From: Hadesarchaea archaeon
GTDB lineage: Archaea; Hadarchaeota; Hadarchaeia; Hadarchaeales; Hadarchaeaceae
Assembly (NCBI GenBank): GCA_023129675.1
Contig: JAGMBM010000046.1
Location: 1 to 11,805, forward strand
Length of the DNA: 11,805 nt
Direction of reading: 5' to 3'
The notes beneath the pieces were generated by a model. That model searched no databases. It was not told the origin of the DNA and saw nothing but the letters and a program-made list of their open reading frames with translations. The stretch's first letter is position 1. Every line of letters begins with the position of its first letter. Below, piece after piece: positions 5,556-11,805 of this stretch. Made by a program: the position numbers and the translations under genes.

Positions 5556-6902
5556 ATAAGTGAGTTTCTGAGCAATGGGGGAATTACCACAACTACAGCG
5601 ATTTCCATCGTAATTGTAATCATCATTGCCGCAGGAATTGGTGTATATGCTTATACAAGGGTCGCAGCACCAGCAGAGTTTAAGATCGCAGTAGTCTCCG
5701 ACATCGGCGGAAGGGGAGACCTGAGCTTTAACGACATGGCATTCAAGGGCGGCGACGATGCTGAGGAAGATTTCGGCGTCAAAATGGTCGAACTAATAAG
5801 TACATCGGAGGCGGACTACGCTCCAAATCTGAGAACTGCAGCAAGAGACCCGGATGTCGAGCTCATCGTTGGAGTAGGGTTCCTCTTGACCGACGACCTC
5901 GTAAAAGTGGCACTGGAGTATCCGGATAAGAACTTCATGGGCATTGACACCTACACCAAATGGACAGATGCGGGTGGGTTGAAGGAGGTAGGAGAGGTCC
6001 TACCCAACCTGATGGATATCATATACGAGGAGCACAAGGGGAGTGCCTTGGTCGGTGCACTCGGCGCCCTGGTGGCGATTCACTACGACAAACCCTACAT
6101 TGGTGGCGTCTTTGGGATTGAAATTCCTGTGCTATGGAAGTTCGAGATAGGGTACAAGTGGGGTGCCGACTGGGCCATAAGCTGGTATGAGAACAATTAC
6201 CCAACACAATACGCAGCTGAGCCGACCACAAGTATCGTCAACACGGCCAAGAAGGAGAGGGTCCTATACACCTACACTGGAACTTTCAGCGACATCACGA
6301 AGGGATACACGACTGCCCTGCCTATGTACGAGGCGGGTGCAGTCGCCGTCTACAATATAGCGGGGCCTCTCGGGATAGGGATAAACAGCGTGGTACGCGA
6401 TATCGCCGAGAGGGATGGGCTAGAGAACGGGCCGCCCTTCTGGATAGGCGTTGATGCGAACCAAGATTGGATAAATCCGGGCTTTGTCATAGCCAGCATG
6501 ATGAAGAGGGTCGACTTCGGTGTTTACTACGCCACTAAGTGGGTCAAGGATAACACATTCAGGGACCTGGTAGAAAGCGAAGGCGGGGAAATTACGCTGG
6601 GAGTAGGAACCGAAGTAGCAGGAGTTCTAACCGAAGGGATAATGATCAGCACTGGACCCCTCGGAGAGCTGGACGAATTCATCGAGATGGGAGTGAAGGC
6701 GGAGGAATTGACGGGAGAGAGAATACTTCTCGGGTCTCCGGAGTGGATTCGCGGCAAAGTGGAAGCAATGAGGGAAGCCCAGCCATCCTGGATGTGGGAC
6801 GCAGTTGCGGAGCTGGAGACAAAGATCCGTACAGGTGAGGTCGAGGTTCCACTGGCATTCACCGCGGATGACATAGCCTTCTGGCGAGACATCTTCGGGT
6901 GA
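5556..6902 (+). CDS. BMP/PnrA-family substrate-binding protein, TM-anchored (probable nucleoside binder)
   Basis: About 448 residues: a short N-terminus, one TM segment (about residues 15-32, IVIVIIIAAGIGVYAY) with no lipobox Cys, then a BMP-family (PF02608-type) domain outside the cell. Motifs include VSDIGGRGDLSFND near the start of the domain, MGIDTY, YNIAGPLGIG and GVDANQDW...SMMKRVD, all typical of PnrA/Med-like nucleoside-binding lipoproteins. The first in-frame ATG (5736) would delete the TM segment and the first ligand-binding motif, so it is not the start. A perfect GAGGTGAT (5545-5552) lies 3 nt before an in-frame ATA at 5556, followed by AGT GAG. ATA is one transition from ATG, so this is either a rare start, a mutation or a base-call error. 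A strong hairpin terminator overlaps the stop codon. Confidence 0.9.
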   Translation: MSEFLSNGGITTTTAISIVIVIIIAAGIGVYAYTRVAAPAEFKIAVVSDIGGRGDLSFNDMAFKGGDDAEEDFGVKMVELISTSEADYAPNLRTAARDPDVELIVGVGFLLTDDLVKVALEYPDKNFMGIDTYTKWTDAGGLKEVGEVLPNLMDIIYEEHKGSALVGALGALVAIHYDKPYIGGVFGIEIPVLWKFEIGYKWGADWAISWYENNYPTQYAAEPTTSIVNTAKKERVLYTYTGTFSDITKGYTTALPMYEAGAVAVYNIAGPLGIGINSVVRDIAERDGLENGPPFWIGVDANQDWINPGFVIASMMKRVDFGVYYATKWVKDNTFRDLVESEGGEITLGVGTEVAGVLTEGIMISTGPLGELDEFIEMGVKAEELTGERILLGSPEWIRGKVEAMREAQPSWMWDAVAELETKIRTGEVEVPLAFTADDIAFWRDIFG

Positions 6903-6927
6903 TCTCGCCACCCTTTTTTATTTTTTG
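6882..6927 (+). terminator. Perfect 8-bp hairpin plus T-tract after the binding-protein gene
   Basis: TGGCGAGA (6882-6889) and TCTCGCCA (6903-6910) form a perfect 8-bp stem with a 13-nt loop that contains the TGA stop of the binding protein. It is followed by CCC, T6, A and T6. This would end or thin transcription before the permeases, consistent with excess binding protein over membrane components. Confidence 0.7.
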
Positions 6928-6955
6928 AGCTGTGGGCAGTCTTTTCTGATTTCGC

Positions 6956-6990
6956 TTGGTTTATCGGTGAACCAAAGCCATTTTATTAAT
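6956..6990 (+). promoter_or_regulatory. Inverted repeat next to TATA-like element before permease 1
   Basis: TTGGTT (6956-6961) and AACCAA (6970-6975) form an inverted repeat with an 8-nt spacer, just upstream of TTTTATTAAT (6981-6990). The A/T element would start transcripts near 7008, leaving a short leader with GGGAGG before the GTG at 7044. The inverted repeat is placed where an archaeal activator or repressor could act; that role is inferred only. Confidence 0.35.
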
Positions 6991-7043
6991 TGCCCTAGAA
7001 GGGAAAACGTCGATGCGGAAATTAACGCAGGGAGGATGAAGTC

Positions 7044-8330
7044 GTGCCAAGGCTTTTTGACGCCATAAGGGAGTATCTTGGAACCCTCAAGCGTTCTCTT
7101 GCGGAATCACTCTTCGCCTTGCTTATAGGTTTATTGATCGGGGCTGGGCTCATGCTCGCGTTTGGTTACGACCCGATAATGGGGTACATCTCGATGCTCA
7201 AGGGATTTGGGATATTTACCATAGAGGGATTTTTAGCTGTTCTCGCCATCATTGCGCTCGGTCTACTACTTGCAGCATTCATCGGTGCTTACTGGGCCAA
7301 GATTCCCCAAGCCCTTGCGCGGCTCTGGAGGAAAAAAATCAGTGGGCGCAGTATTAGTTTAGTTGCCATCGTTGTTTTTATTTTATTTCTGATATCTCGG
7401 ATGCTTGAATTTTTAGATAACGTCGAACTAATGGAAATGTTAGCATATTCGGTACCACTCATGCTTACAGCGATCACCTTCGCGGTCGGTATGAGGGCCG
7501 GGATCTTCAACATCGGCGCGGAGGGCCAAGTATACATGGGGGCGGTGGCTGCGGCTTGGATAGGCGGGCACTTCGCCCTCCCGACCGGTCTTCACCTGCT
7601 CGCCGCCACGGCTTTTGCGATGCTCATAGGTGCAGCTTGGGCCCTCCTGCCCGCTATCCTCAAAATAAGGGCGGGAGTTCATGAAGTTATATCCACCATC
7701 ATGCTCAATTGGGTAGCTTTTTTCCATGTTCCCTATCTCATAATCAATCGTTTTGCGGGGGTTCATGCAGAGAGAACTGCGACCATCTTGCCGACCGCGC
7801 GTTACCCCATCCTAGGGGCCAGTCTAACTGCCGTGATATTTGTCGCTCTGGCAGCCTGCGTTGTGGTCTATATCCTCTTGTGGCGCACGAGGGCGGGCTA
7901 CGAGCTCAGATTGGTGGGGGATAATCCGGATGCCGCTCGCTATGCTGGGATAAACATCCGGCGCGCGATACTCATCAGCTTCATTATTGGAGGGATGGCT
8001 GCGGGACTCGCTGGAGCTAGCCAGGTCATAGGTAGACCTCTGCTGGGGTGGACCCTCCCCGCAACATTGGGAACCGTTTTTGGGCTTGGATTTTCGGGAA
8101 TCGGGATTGCTGTGATTGGAAGAAACCATCCGATAGGTGGGATATTTGCAGCCTTATTGTTCGCAGGAATGCTCAACGGGGCTAAATTCATGGAATACGA
8201 TTGGGGAATCAGTTCTGAGCTAGTGGTGGCCATCCAGGGTGTCATCATCATTGCCCTTGCCATCCCAGCACTCCTAGCTATGAGCAGGAGGGGAGTAAGG
8301 AGATTAAAGATTAGGAGGGGGCCTAGGTGA
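7044..8330 (+). CDS. ABC importer permease 1 (BPD_transp_2 family, NupP-like)
   Basis: This is a 428-residue polytopic membrane protein. The family core is clear: an N-terminal TM helix ending FGYDPIMGY (40-48), RAGIFNIGAEGQ (151-162), GVHEVISTIMLNW (211-223), RTRAGYELRLVGDNPDAARY (281-300) and a GLGFSGIGIAVIGRNHPIG region (347-365). It pairs with permease 2 to form the channel for the BMP-dependent importer. GTG start 8 nt after GGAGG. It is longer than I expect for the family: residues about 61-130 form an extra TM-bearing segment between the first helix and the core. Part of that segment (91-116) is closely related to the N-terminus of permease 2, even at nucleotide level. Its stop overlaps the start of permease 2 by 4 nt. 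Confidence 0.92.
   Translation: MPRLFDAIREYLGTLKRSLAESLFALLIGLLIGAGLMLAFGYDPIMGYISMLKGFGIFTIEGFLAVLAIIALGLLLAAFIGAYWAKIPQALARLWRKKISGRSISLVAIVVFILFLISRMLEFLDNVELMEMLAYSVPLMLTAITFAVGMRAGIFNIGAEGQVYMGAVAAAWIGGHFALPTGLHLLAATAFAMLIGAAWALLPAILKIRAGVHEVISTIMLNWVAFFHVPYLIINRFAGVHAERTATILPTARYPILGASLTAVIFVALAACVVVYILLWRTRAGYELRLVGDNPDAARYAGINIRRAILISFIIGGMAAGLAGASQVIGRPLLGWTLPATLGTVFGLGFSGIGIAVIGRNHPIGGIFAALLFAGMLNGAKFMEYDWGISSELVVAIQGVIIIALAIPALLAMSRRGVRRLKIRRGPR
7314..7388 (+). repeat. Intergenic-paralog repeat, copy 1 (inside permease 1)
   Basis: About 75 bp encoding LARLWRKKISGRSISLVAIV and onwards aligns in the same frame with 8336-8410 in permease 2, at roughly 81% nucleotide identity by eye. 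It shares the exact strings GAGGAAAAAAATC and TTTATTTTAT. The rest of the two genes does not align at nucleotide level. Confidence 0.8.
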
Positions 8331-9367
8331 GAATTCTTGCGTGGCTCCAGAGGAAAAAAATCCTTGGGCGCATTATTAGTATAGTTGCCGTCCTCGTCTT
8401 TATTTTATATCTACTATGGGCCCACGATCTGCTTCGAGTAGAATTATTTGAATACACGACAAGAGCTTTGACCGAGAATTGGAAAGCGCTTCTCCTGTCG
8501 ACATCGCTCCTTGCAACACCGCTGACCCTCGCAGCCGTGGGGGAGTGCATAAACGAAAGGGCTGGGCTCTTCAACATAGGACTGGAAGGGATCTTTTTCC
8601 TATCCGTCGTTATCGGAGTCCGTGGGGCCGAAATTATAGGAAGCGGGGTTGCCGGGCTTTTAGTCGGGTTGTTAACGGGCGCTCTCATCGGGTTCATTTT
8701 CAGCGTGTTGGCTGTTTACCTGAGGGCGAATCAGCTCGTGCTCGGGATGGGTATTAACATATTTGCGATGGGAATGCTCGCTTACCTCTTGGCGGCCATT
8801 TGGGCATTCCCCGGAATTCACAGCGTCCGCCCAGAATTTCACATATCTAAAATGCTGGGATACTTTACTCCGATATTCTTTGTGGCCGTAATCGCTGCCA
8901 TCTTGGCCCACATCATCATACATAGGACGTTATTTGGGATTCGGATAAGAGCCGCGGGCGAAAAGCCCGAAGCCGTCGATGTTGCTGGCGTAAGGGTCGA
9001 TCGAATTAGAATCCTTGCCTGCACGGTCGGAGCGGCATTGGCCGGTTTGGGCGGAGCCTTCTTTGCGCTTGGTTGGTTCGGCGAGATTGTAAAGGAGATG
9101 GCGGTAGGCATGGGCTTCATCGCCCTAGCCGTGGTGGTGGTGGCTGGACTAGAGCCGTTGTTGGCCCTCGCAATCGCTTTCGTCTTCGGTTTCGTCAGAG
9201 CTCTTGCCGACTGGGTAGCAACAATGCCTGGGATCAACGTTGTTCTTCCTGGCGCATTTTACATCATGAACATGGTTCCCTTCCTCGTTACCCTTCTCGT
9301 CGTCACTATTTTCATCGGCAGAAGGAAGTTTCCCCGAGCCCTTGGCAAACCTTACGTGAGGGAATAG
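8327..9367 (+). CDS. ABC importer permease 2 (BPD_transp_2 family, NupQ-like)
   Basis: The 346-residue polytopic membrane protein starts at GTG inside the permease 1 stop (GTGA overlap), with AGGAGGGG 6 nt upstream, so it is translationally coupled. Family motifs: GECINERAGLFNIGLEG (72-88), RTLFGIRIRAAGEKPEAVDV (200-219), then helices to RRKFPRALGKPYVRE at the C-terminus. Compared with typical family members it has an extra N-terminal part of about 50 residues with one TM segment (about 15-31), which is the block shared with permease 1. It should form the heterodimeric membrane unit with permease 1 and work with the ATPase at 3896-5488. It converges on the kinase gene with a 64-bp gap. Confidence 0.92.
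   Translation: MRILAWLQRKKILGRIISIVAVLVFILYLLWAHDLLRVELFEYTTRALTENWKALLLSTSLLATPLTLAAVGECINERAGLFNIGLEGIFFLSVVIGVRGAEIIGSGVAGLLVGLLTGALIGFIFSVLAVYLRANQLVLGMGINIFAMGMLAYLLAAIWAFPGIHSVRPEFHISKMLGYFTPIFFVAVIAAILAHIIIHRTLFGIRIRAAGEKPEAVDVAGVRVDRIRILACTVGAALAGLGGAFFALGWFGEIVKEMAVGMGFIALAVVVVAGLEPLLALAIAFVFGFVRALADWVATMPGINVVLPGAFYIMNMVPFLVTLLVVTIFIGRRKFPRALGKPYVRE
8336..8410 (+). repeat. Intergenic-paralog repeat, copy 2 (N-terminus of permease 2)
   Basis: This encodes LAWLQRKKILGRIISIVAVL and onwards, the first TM region of permease 2. It is the partner of 7314-7388, offset 1022 bp and in the same reading frame. Confidence 0.8.
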
Positions 9368-9431
9368 CAGAACGAACCGCGTTTGGATTGCTAAAAACAT
9401 CACATCGATGCTGGAAAAGTGATAGAAGAAA

Positions 9432-10379
9432 TTAGACAACTTCCGCGTTTCCATATCTCCTCAAAAATCTCTTGACTTCCTGCATATTGGGCAACGCCGA
9501 TTGGGCTCCGATCTTCGTCGTCGAGAGGCCGCCAATAGCGTTGGCAAATCGCGCAGTTCTCTTGAGACCCCACTCTCCGATGACGCCGGTGAGGAAGCCA
9601 GCATCAAAGGCATCTCCAGCCCCAGTCGTGTCCACGACTTTTATCGGGAAAGCCGGGGAACGAACTCTTTCCATCTCGGTTAGGATAAAACAACCCTTTC
9701 TCCCCAATTTCAATGCGACGATCTTGGGCCCAAATTTGAGAAGATCCTTCGCCGCCTTTTCGGGCTTCTTGGTCCCCACCAGGGCTGAGGCTTCTCGTTC
9801 ACCTAGGAAGAGCACGTCAACATATCGTAAAATTGAACAAACGCGATTTGTTGCCCTCGTCGCCGGTAGAACCCCAACATCGAGCGAAACAAGGGCTCCC
9901 GCCTCCCTAGCCACTTTGAGAATTTTTATGGTAGTTTTCCTTTGGGGGTCACTGAGGAGCGCGTATCCAGAAATATGAAGGACGTGTGAGCTTTTGACGG
10001 AAACCATGTCCATTTCATCGGCGGAGAGGTAAATGTTGGCTCCCCGAAAACCGTACATCGTCCTCTCCCCGTCCCTCGTTATCGCAATGAATTGGAGGCC
10101 CGTCCCAACCTTCTCATCGATTTGTAGTTGGCCGATGTCCACTTTTTCCTTCCTGAAGTTATCGATCAGAAAGTGGCCGAGGGGATCATCGCCCATCCTT
10201 CCGATGAATCGGGAGTCCTGTCCTAGCCTGGCGAGCGCAACGCATAGATTGGCGGCCGAACCTCCGGCACACTTATGGAGCTTGTCGGTTGAGACCTCCC
10301 CACCCTTGCCCGGAAAAGATTCAACGGGGGCTATGAGGTCAACGTTCGCATCCCCAACTGCCACAACGAAAGCTTTCAC
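9432..10379 (-). CDS. PfkB/ribokinase-family carbohydrate or nucleoside kinase
   Basis: The 315-residue cytoplasmic kinase has both PfkB signatures: GGSAANLCVALARLG (39-53) and DTTGAGDAFDAGF (250-262). D256 is the catalytic base and GAG the anion hole. It begins GDANVDLIAPVESFPGKGGE, the usual substrate-lid region. GTG start 6 nt after GAGGAGG. In archaea this family includes nucleoside kinases, ribokinase, ribose-1-phosphate kinase and sugar kinases, and motifs alone do not separate them. With a nucleotidase, a nucleoside-type importer and PRPP synthetase nearby, a nucleoside or ribose (or ribose-1-phosphate) substrate is most likely. It is on the opposite strand from the rest of the locus, divergent from the BtpA-like gene. 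Confidence 0.9.
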   Translation of the reverse strand: MKAFVVAVGDANVDLIAPVESFPGKGGEVSTDKLHKCAGGSAANLCVALARLGQDSRFIGRMGDDPLGHFLIDNFRKEKVDIGQLQIDEKVGTGLQFIAITRDGERTMYGFRGANIYLSADEMDMVSVKSSHVLHISGYALLSDPQRKTTIKILKVAREAGALVSLDVGVLPATRATNRVCSILRYVDVLFLGEREASALVGTKKPEKAAKDLLKFGPKIVALKLGRKGCFILTEMERVRSPAFPIKVVDTTGAGDAFDAGFLTGVIGEWGLKRTARFANAIGGLSTTKIGAQSALPNMQEVKRFLRRYGNAEVV

Positions 10380-10548
10380 GGAGATCCTCCTCGAAAAGTG
10401 TACCTAGTTTTGTTTGAGGCAATTAAACTTTAGCGAAGTCAAGAGATTAGAATCACGATCGAAGCGGTGAATTTTATAGAAATCGTGCGCAAATGGGGCG
10501 TCAAGGCATTTATATCGCGGCGCTTAATTGTCCCAAGGAGGTGTTTCG
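10380..10548. promoter_or_regulatory. Divergent promoter region between kinase and BtpA-like genes
   Basis: This 169-bp gap holds the kinase ribosome binding site (GAGGAGGATC, minus strand) and an A/T element AAGTTTAATT for the kinase (about 10420-10430, minus strand). For the BtpA-like gene it holds TTTATAT at about 10509-10515 and AAGGAGGTG at 10535-10543. A further TTTTATA (10472-10478) lies inside a spaced inverted repeat CACGAT (10454-10459)/ATCGTG (10482-10487), which could be an operator. Assignments are by eye. Confidence 0.45.
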
Positions 10549-11409
10549 ATGGCGGTGGGGTGGAAGAAAAAATTGGATGAGGTGCGAATGAAGAGCTTGC
10601 AGGAGATATTTGAAGTGGATAAACCCGTGATAGGGATGGTTCACCTGCCTCCCCTTCCCGGATCCCCTGGGTACGATTACTACGGGATGGATGCCATCAT
10701 CGAAAACGCATTGGCCGACGTGAAAGCCCTCGAGGAAGGGGGAGTGAATGGGCTAATCGTCGAGAACATGTGGGATCATCCCTACTACGTGGGTGAAAAT
10801 GTGCCACCTGAAGAGATGACCGCCCAAGCCGTCGCAGCTAGGGAGGTGACTGAAGCGACCAACCTCCCGACGGGAATAAACGTCATCCACAACGGCGGAA
10901 AAGTAACGCTAGCGATTGCTGTAGCGTCGGGAGCCAGCTTCGTTCGGATCTGTCTTTTGGCCGGAGCCCGGGTTTGGGATACTGGCGAGTTCGACCGGGG
11001 ATGCGCCGCTGAGGTGCTGAGGCTGAGAAAAAATTTAGGAGCTAATCATATCAAGATTTTCGTCGATGTCGACAAAAAACATTCAGTACCATTTCCTGGG
11101 ATAGATTTAGTAACCCATATCCAGTGGACCAGACGTTATCTCGCCGACGCGATCATTGTCACTGGAAAACTTACCGGAATAGCCCCTGAGCTGGAAAAGG
11201 TCAGGAGGGCTAAAGAAGTAGCCGAGGACACGCCGGTACTCGTTGGAAGCGGCGCTGAAATCACCAATGTTGGGAAATTCTTGGAGTATGCCGATGGGGT
11301 CATCGTGGGCACAAGCTTGAAGAATGACGGGATAATAGAAAACCCCGTCGATGTCGATAGGGTAAAAAAGTTCATGCTGGCAGTGAAAGAAGCGAGAAAG
11401 AAACATTAG
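10549..11409 (+). CDS. BtpA/SgcQ-family TIM-barrel protein
   Basis: The 286-residue protein is recognised by GMVHLPPLPGSPGYD (29-43), ASGASFVRI (127-135), HIKIFVDVDKKHSVPF (167-182) and a C-terminal phosphate-binding pattern, VGSGAEITN (232-240) and DGVIVGTSLK (249-258). It is a predicted (beta/alpha)8 barrel with a phosphate site. Cyanobacterial BtpA is linked to photosystem I stability, but SgcQ-like members sit in sugar operons and the reaction is unproven. The ATG at 10549 is chosen because AAGGAGGTG ends 5 nt before it; an upstream in-frame TTG at 10528 would place that site inside the gene. Where I recall RND in the family (NVLRND), this protein has NVIHNG (111-116). Context suggests it acts on a phosphorylated pentose or nucleoside-derived compound; this is inference. 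Confidence 0.85.
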   Translation: MAVGWKKKLDEVRMKSLQEIFEVDKPVIGMVHLPPLPGSPGYDYYGMDAIIENALADVKALEEGGVNGLIVENMWDHPYYVGENVPPEEMTAQAVAAREVTEATNLPTGINVIHNGGKVTLAIAVASGASFVRICLLAGARVWDTGEFDRGCAAEVLRLRKNLGANHIKIFVDVDKKHSVPFPGIDLVTHIQWTRRYLADAIIVTGKLTGIAPELEKVRRAKEVAEDTPVLVGSGAEITNVGKFLEYADGVIVGTSLKNDGIIENPVDVDRVKKFMLAVKEARKKH

Positions 11410-11430
11410 AAATCTTAATACATTAGCTCC

Positions 11431-11437
11431 ATAAATT
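11431..11437 (+). promoter_or_regulatory. TATA-like element before the PRPP synthetase gene
   Basis: ATAAATT lies about 20 nt before the ATG at 11453, the same spacing as for the ATPase gene, and no good Shine-Dalgarno follows. A leaderless transcript starting in the 43-bp gap after the BtpA-like gene is likely, although read-through from BtpA is also possible. Confidence 0.4.
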
Positions 11438-11452
11438 GTCGTGGGGCCTCAA

Positions 11453-11805
11453 ATGCTGATTGTAGCTGGATCTGCATCTTCGAAACTTGCTGAGCGCGTT
11501 GCAAATCAGCTTAAGTGCGAGCTAACAAAACCCGAGCTCAAGCTATTCCCAGATGGCGAGCTTTACGTGCGCATCCCTGCCGACGTGAAAGGTGAAGATG
11601 TCGCTATAATTCAATCGACTTGTTATCCACCGAACCAAAATTATATGGAGCTACTCCTCCTGCTCGACGCCGTGAGGGACCTCGGTGCGGAAGAAATCAC
11701 GGCAATTATACCTTACTTTGCCTACGCACGACAAGACAAACGCTTCAAGGAAGGAGAGGCAGTGAGCCTTTACACGGTTGCAAAATTGATCGAAAGTGTC
11801 GGCAC
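11453..11805 (+). CDS. prs: Ribose-phosphate pyrophosphokinase (PRPP synthetase), N-terminal 117 residues, cut by window edge
   Basis: The open frame from ATG at 11453 runs off the right edge. Seen are LFPDGELYVRIP (about 32-43), the subunit fold helix ELLLLLDAVRDLGAEEIT, and PYFAYARQDKRFKEGE (about 89-104), the conserved ATP-binding stretch of PRPP synthetases. The enzyme makes phosphoribosyl pyrophosphate from ribose-5-phosphate and ATP for purine, pyrimidine and salvage reactions. The PRPP-binding loop lies beyond the window. It is placed 43 bp after the BtpA-like gene on the same strand, which ties the locus to ribose phosphate and nucleobase recycling. Confidence 0.95.
   Translation, partial: MLIVAGSASSKLAERVANQLKCELTKPELKLFPDGELYVRIPADVKGEDVAIIQSTCYPPNQNYMELLLLLDAVRDLGAEEITAIIPYFAYARQDKRFKEGEAVSLYTVAKLIESVG

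Noticed and set aside
5736..6902. Binding protein starting at the first ATG (5736)
   Set aside because: It would lack the TM anchor and the SDIGGRGDLSFND motif, both encoded in frame upstream, and there is no ribosome site before 5736.
9368..9431. Possible terminator between permease 2 and the kinase gene
   Set aside because: The 64-bp convergent gap has no clear stem and no T-tract on the plus strand; nothing there can be supported.
10528..10548. Upstream TTG start for the BtpA-like gene
   Set aside because: AAGGAGGTG lies inside this stretch at ideal distance from the ATG at 10549, and the seven extra residues simply read through the ribosome site.
1..11805. tRNA, rRNA, CRISPR arrays, insertion sequences
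   Set aside because: I saw no cloverleaf-type sequence, rRNA-like stretch, regularly spaced repeats, or transposase motifs. The one direct-repeat pair is explained by the isomerase 3' end and has no transposon-type ends.

Overview
The window is archaeal. Transcription signals are TATA-like boxes. Three genes (the leftmost minus-strand gene, the ABC ATPase and the PRPP synthetase) have a TATA element centred about 20 nt before the ATG and no Shine-Dalgarno, as for leaderless mRNAs. The other genes carry good GGAGG-type sites. The extracellular proteins are held by plain transmembrane segments with no lipobox. Gene content fits an uncultivated, possibly thermophilic archaeon (Hadarchaeota or Bathyarchaeia-like is a guess); I cannot assign a lineage from sequence alone.

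Layout: (1) 1-213, minus: N-terminus of an unidentified protein cut by the window edge. (2) 305-1603, plus: sugar isomerase of the L-fucose/L-arabinose isomerase superfamily. (3) 1748-3505, minus: secreted, membrane-anchored 5'-nucleotidase/UshA-type metallophosphoesterase, preceded by what looks like a broken small zinc-ribbon gene (3519-3640). (4) 3707-3872: a second, decayed copy of the isomerase 3' end with its downstream flank, so the nucleotidase block lies between two direct repeats about 2.2 kb apart. (5) 3896-9367, plus: a complete BMP/PnrA-type ABC importer, in the order double-ATPase, TM-anchored binding protein, permease 1, permease 2. (6) 9432-10379, minus: PfkB-family sugar/nucleoside kinase. 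(7) 10549-11409, plus: BtpA/SgcQ-family TIM barrel. (8) 11453 to the edge: N-terminus of ribose-phosphate pyrophosphokinase (PRPP synthetase).

Taken together this reads as a nucleotide or nucleoside scavenging locus. The nucleotidase would dephosphorylate nucleotides outside the cell and the BMP-type importer would bring in nucleosides. The PfkB kinase would phosphorylate the nucleoside or the released sugar. The isomerase and the BtpA-like barrel are candidates for pentose handling, and PRPP synthetase closes the loop to nucleobase salvage. No nucleoside phosphorylase or hydrolase is visible in the window, so the pathway is inferred from context and incomplete.

Most unusual points: the direct-repeat pair whose copies differ by 19 substitutions, all transitions; two exported-protein genes whose Shine-Dalgarno points at a near-cognate codon (ACG, ATA) instead of ATG; altered metal-site residues in the nucleotidase; a zinc ribbon that one base removal would restore; and an N-terminal block shared, at nucleotide level, by the two permeases.
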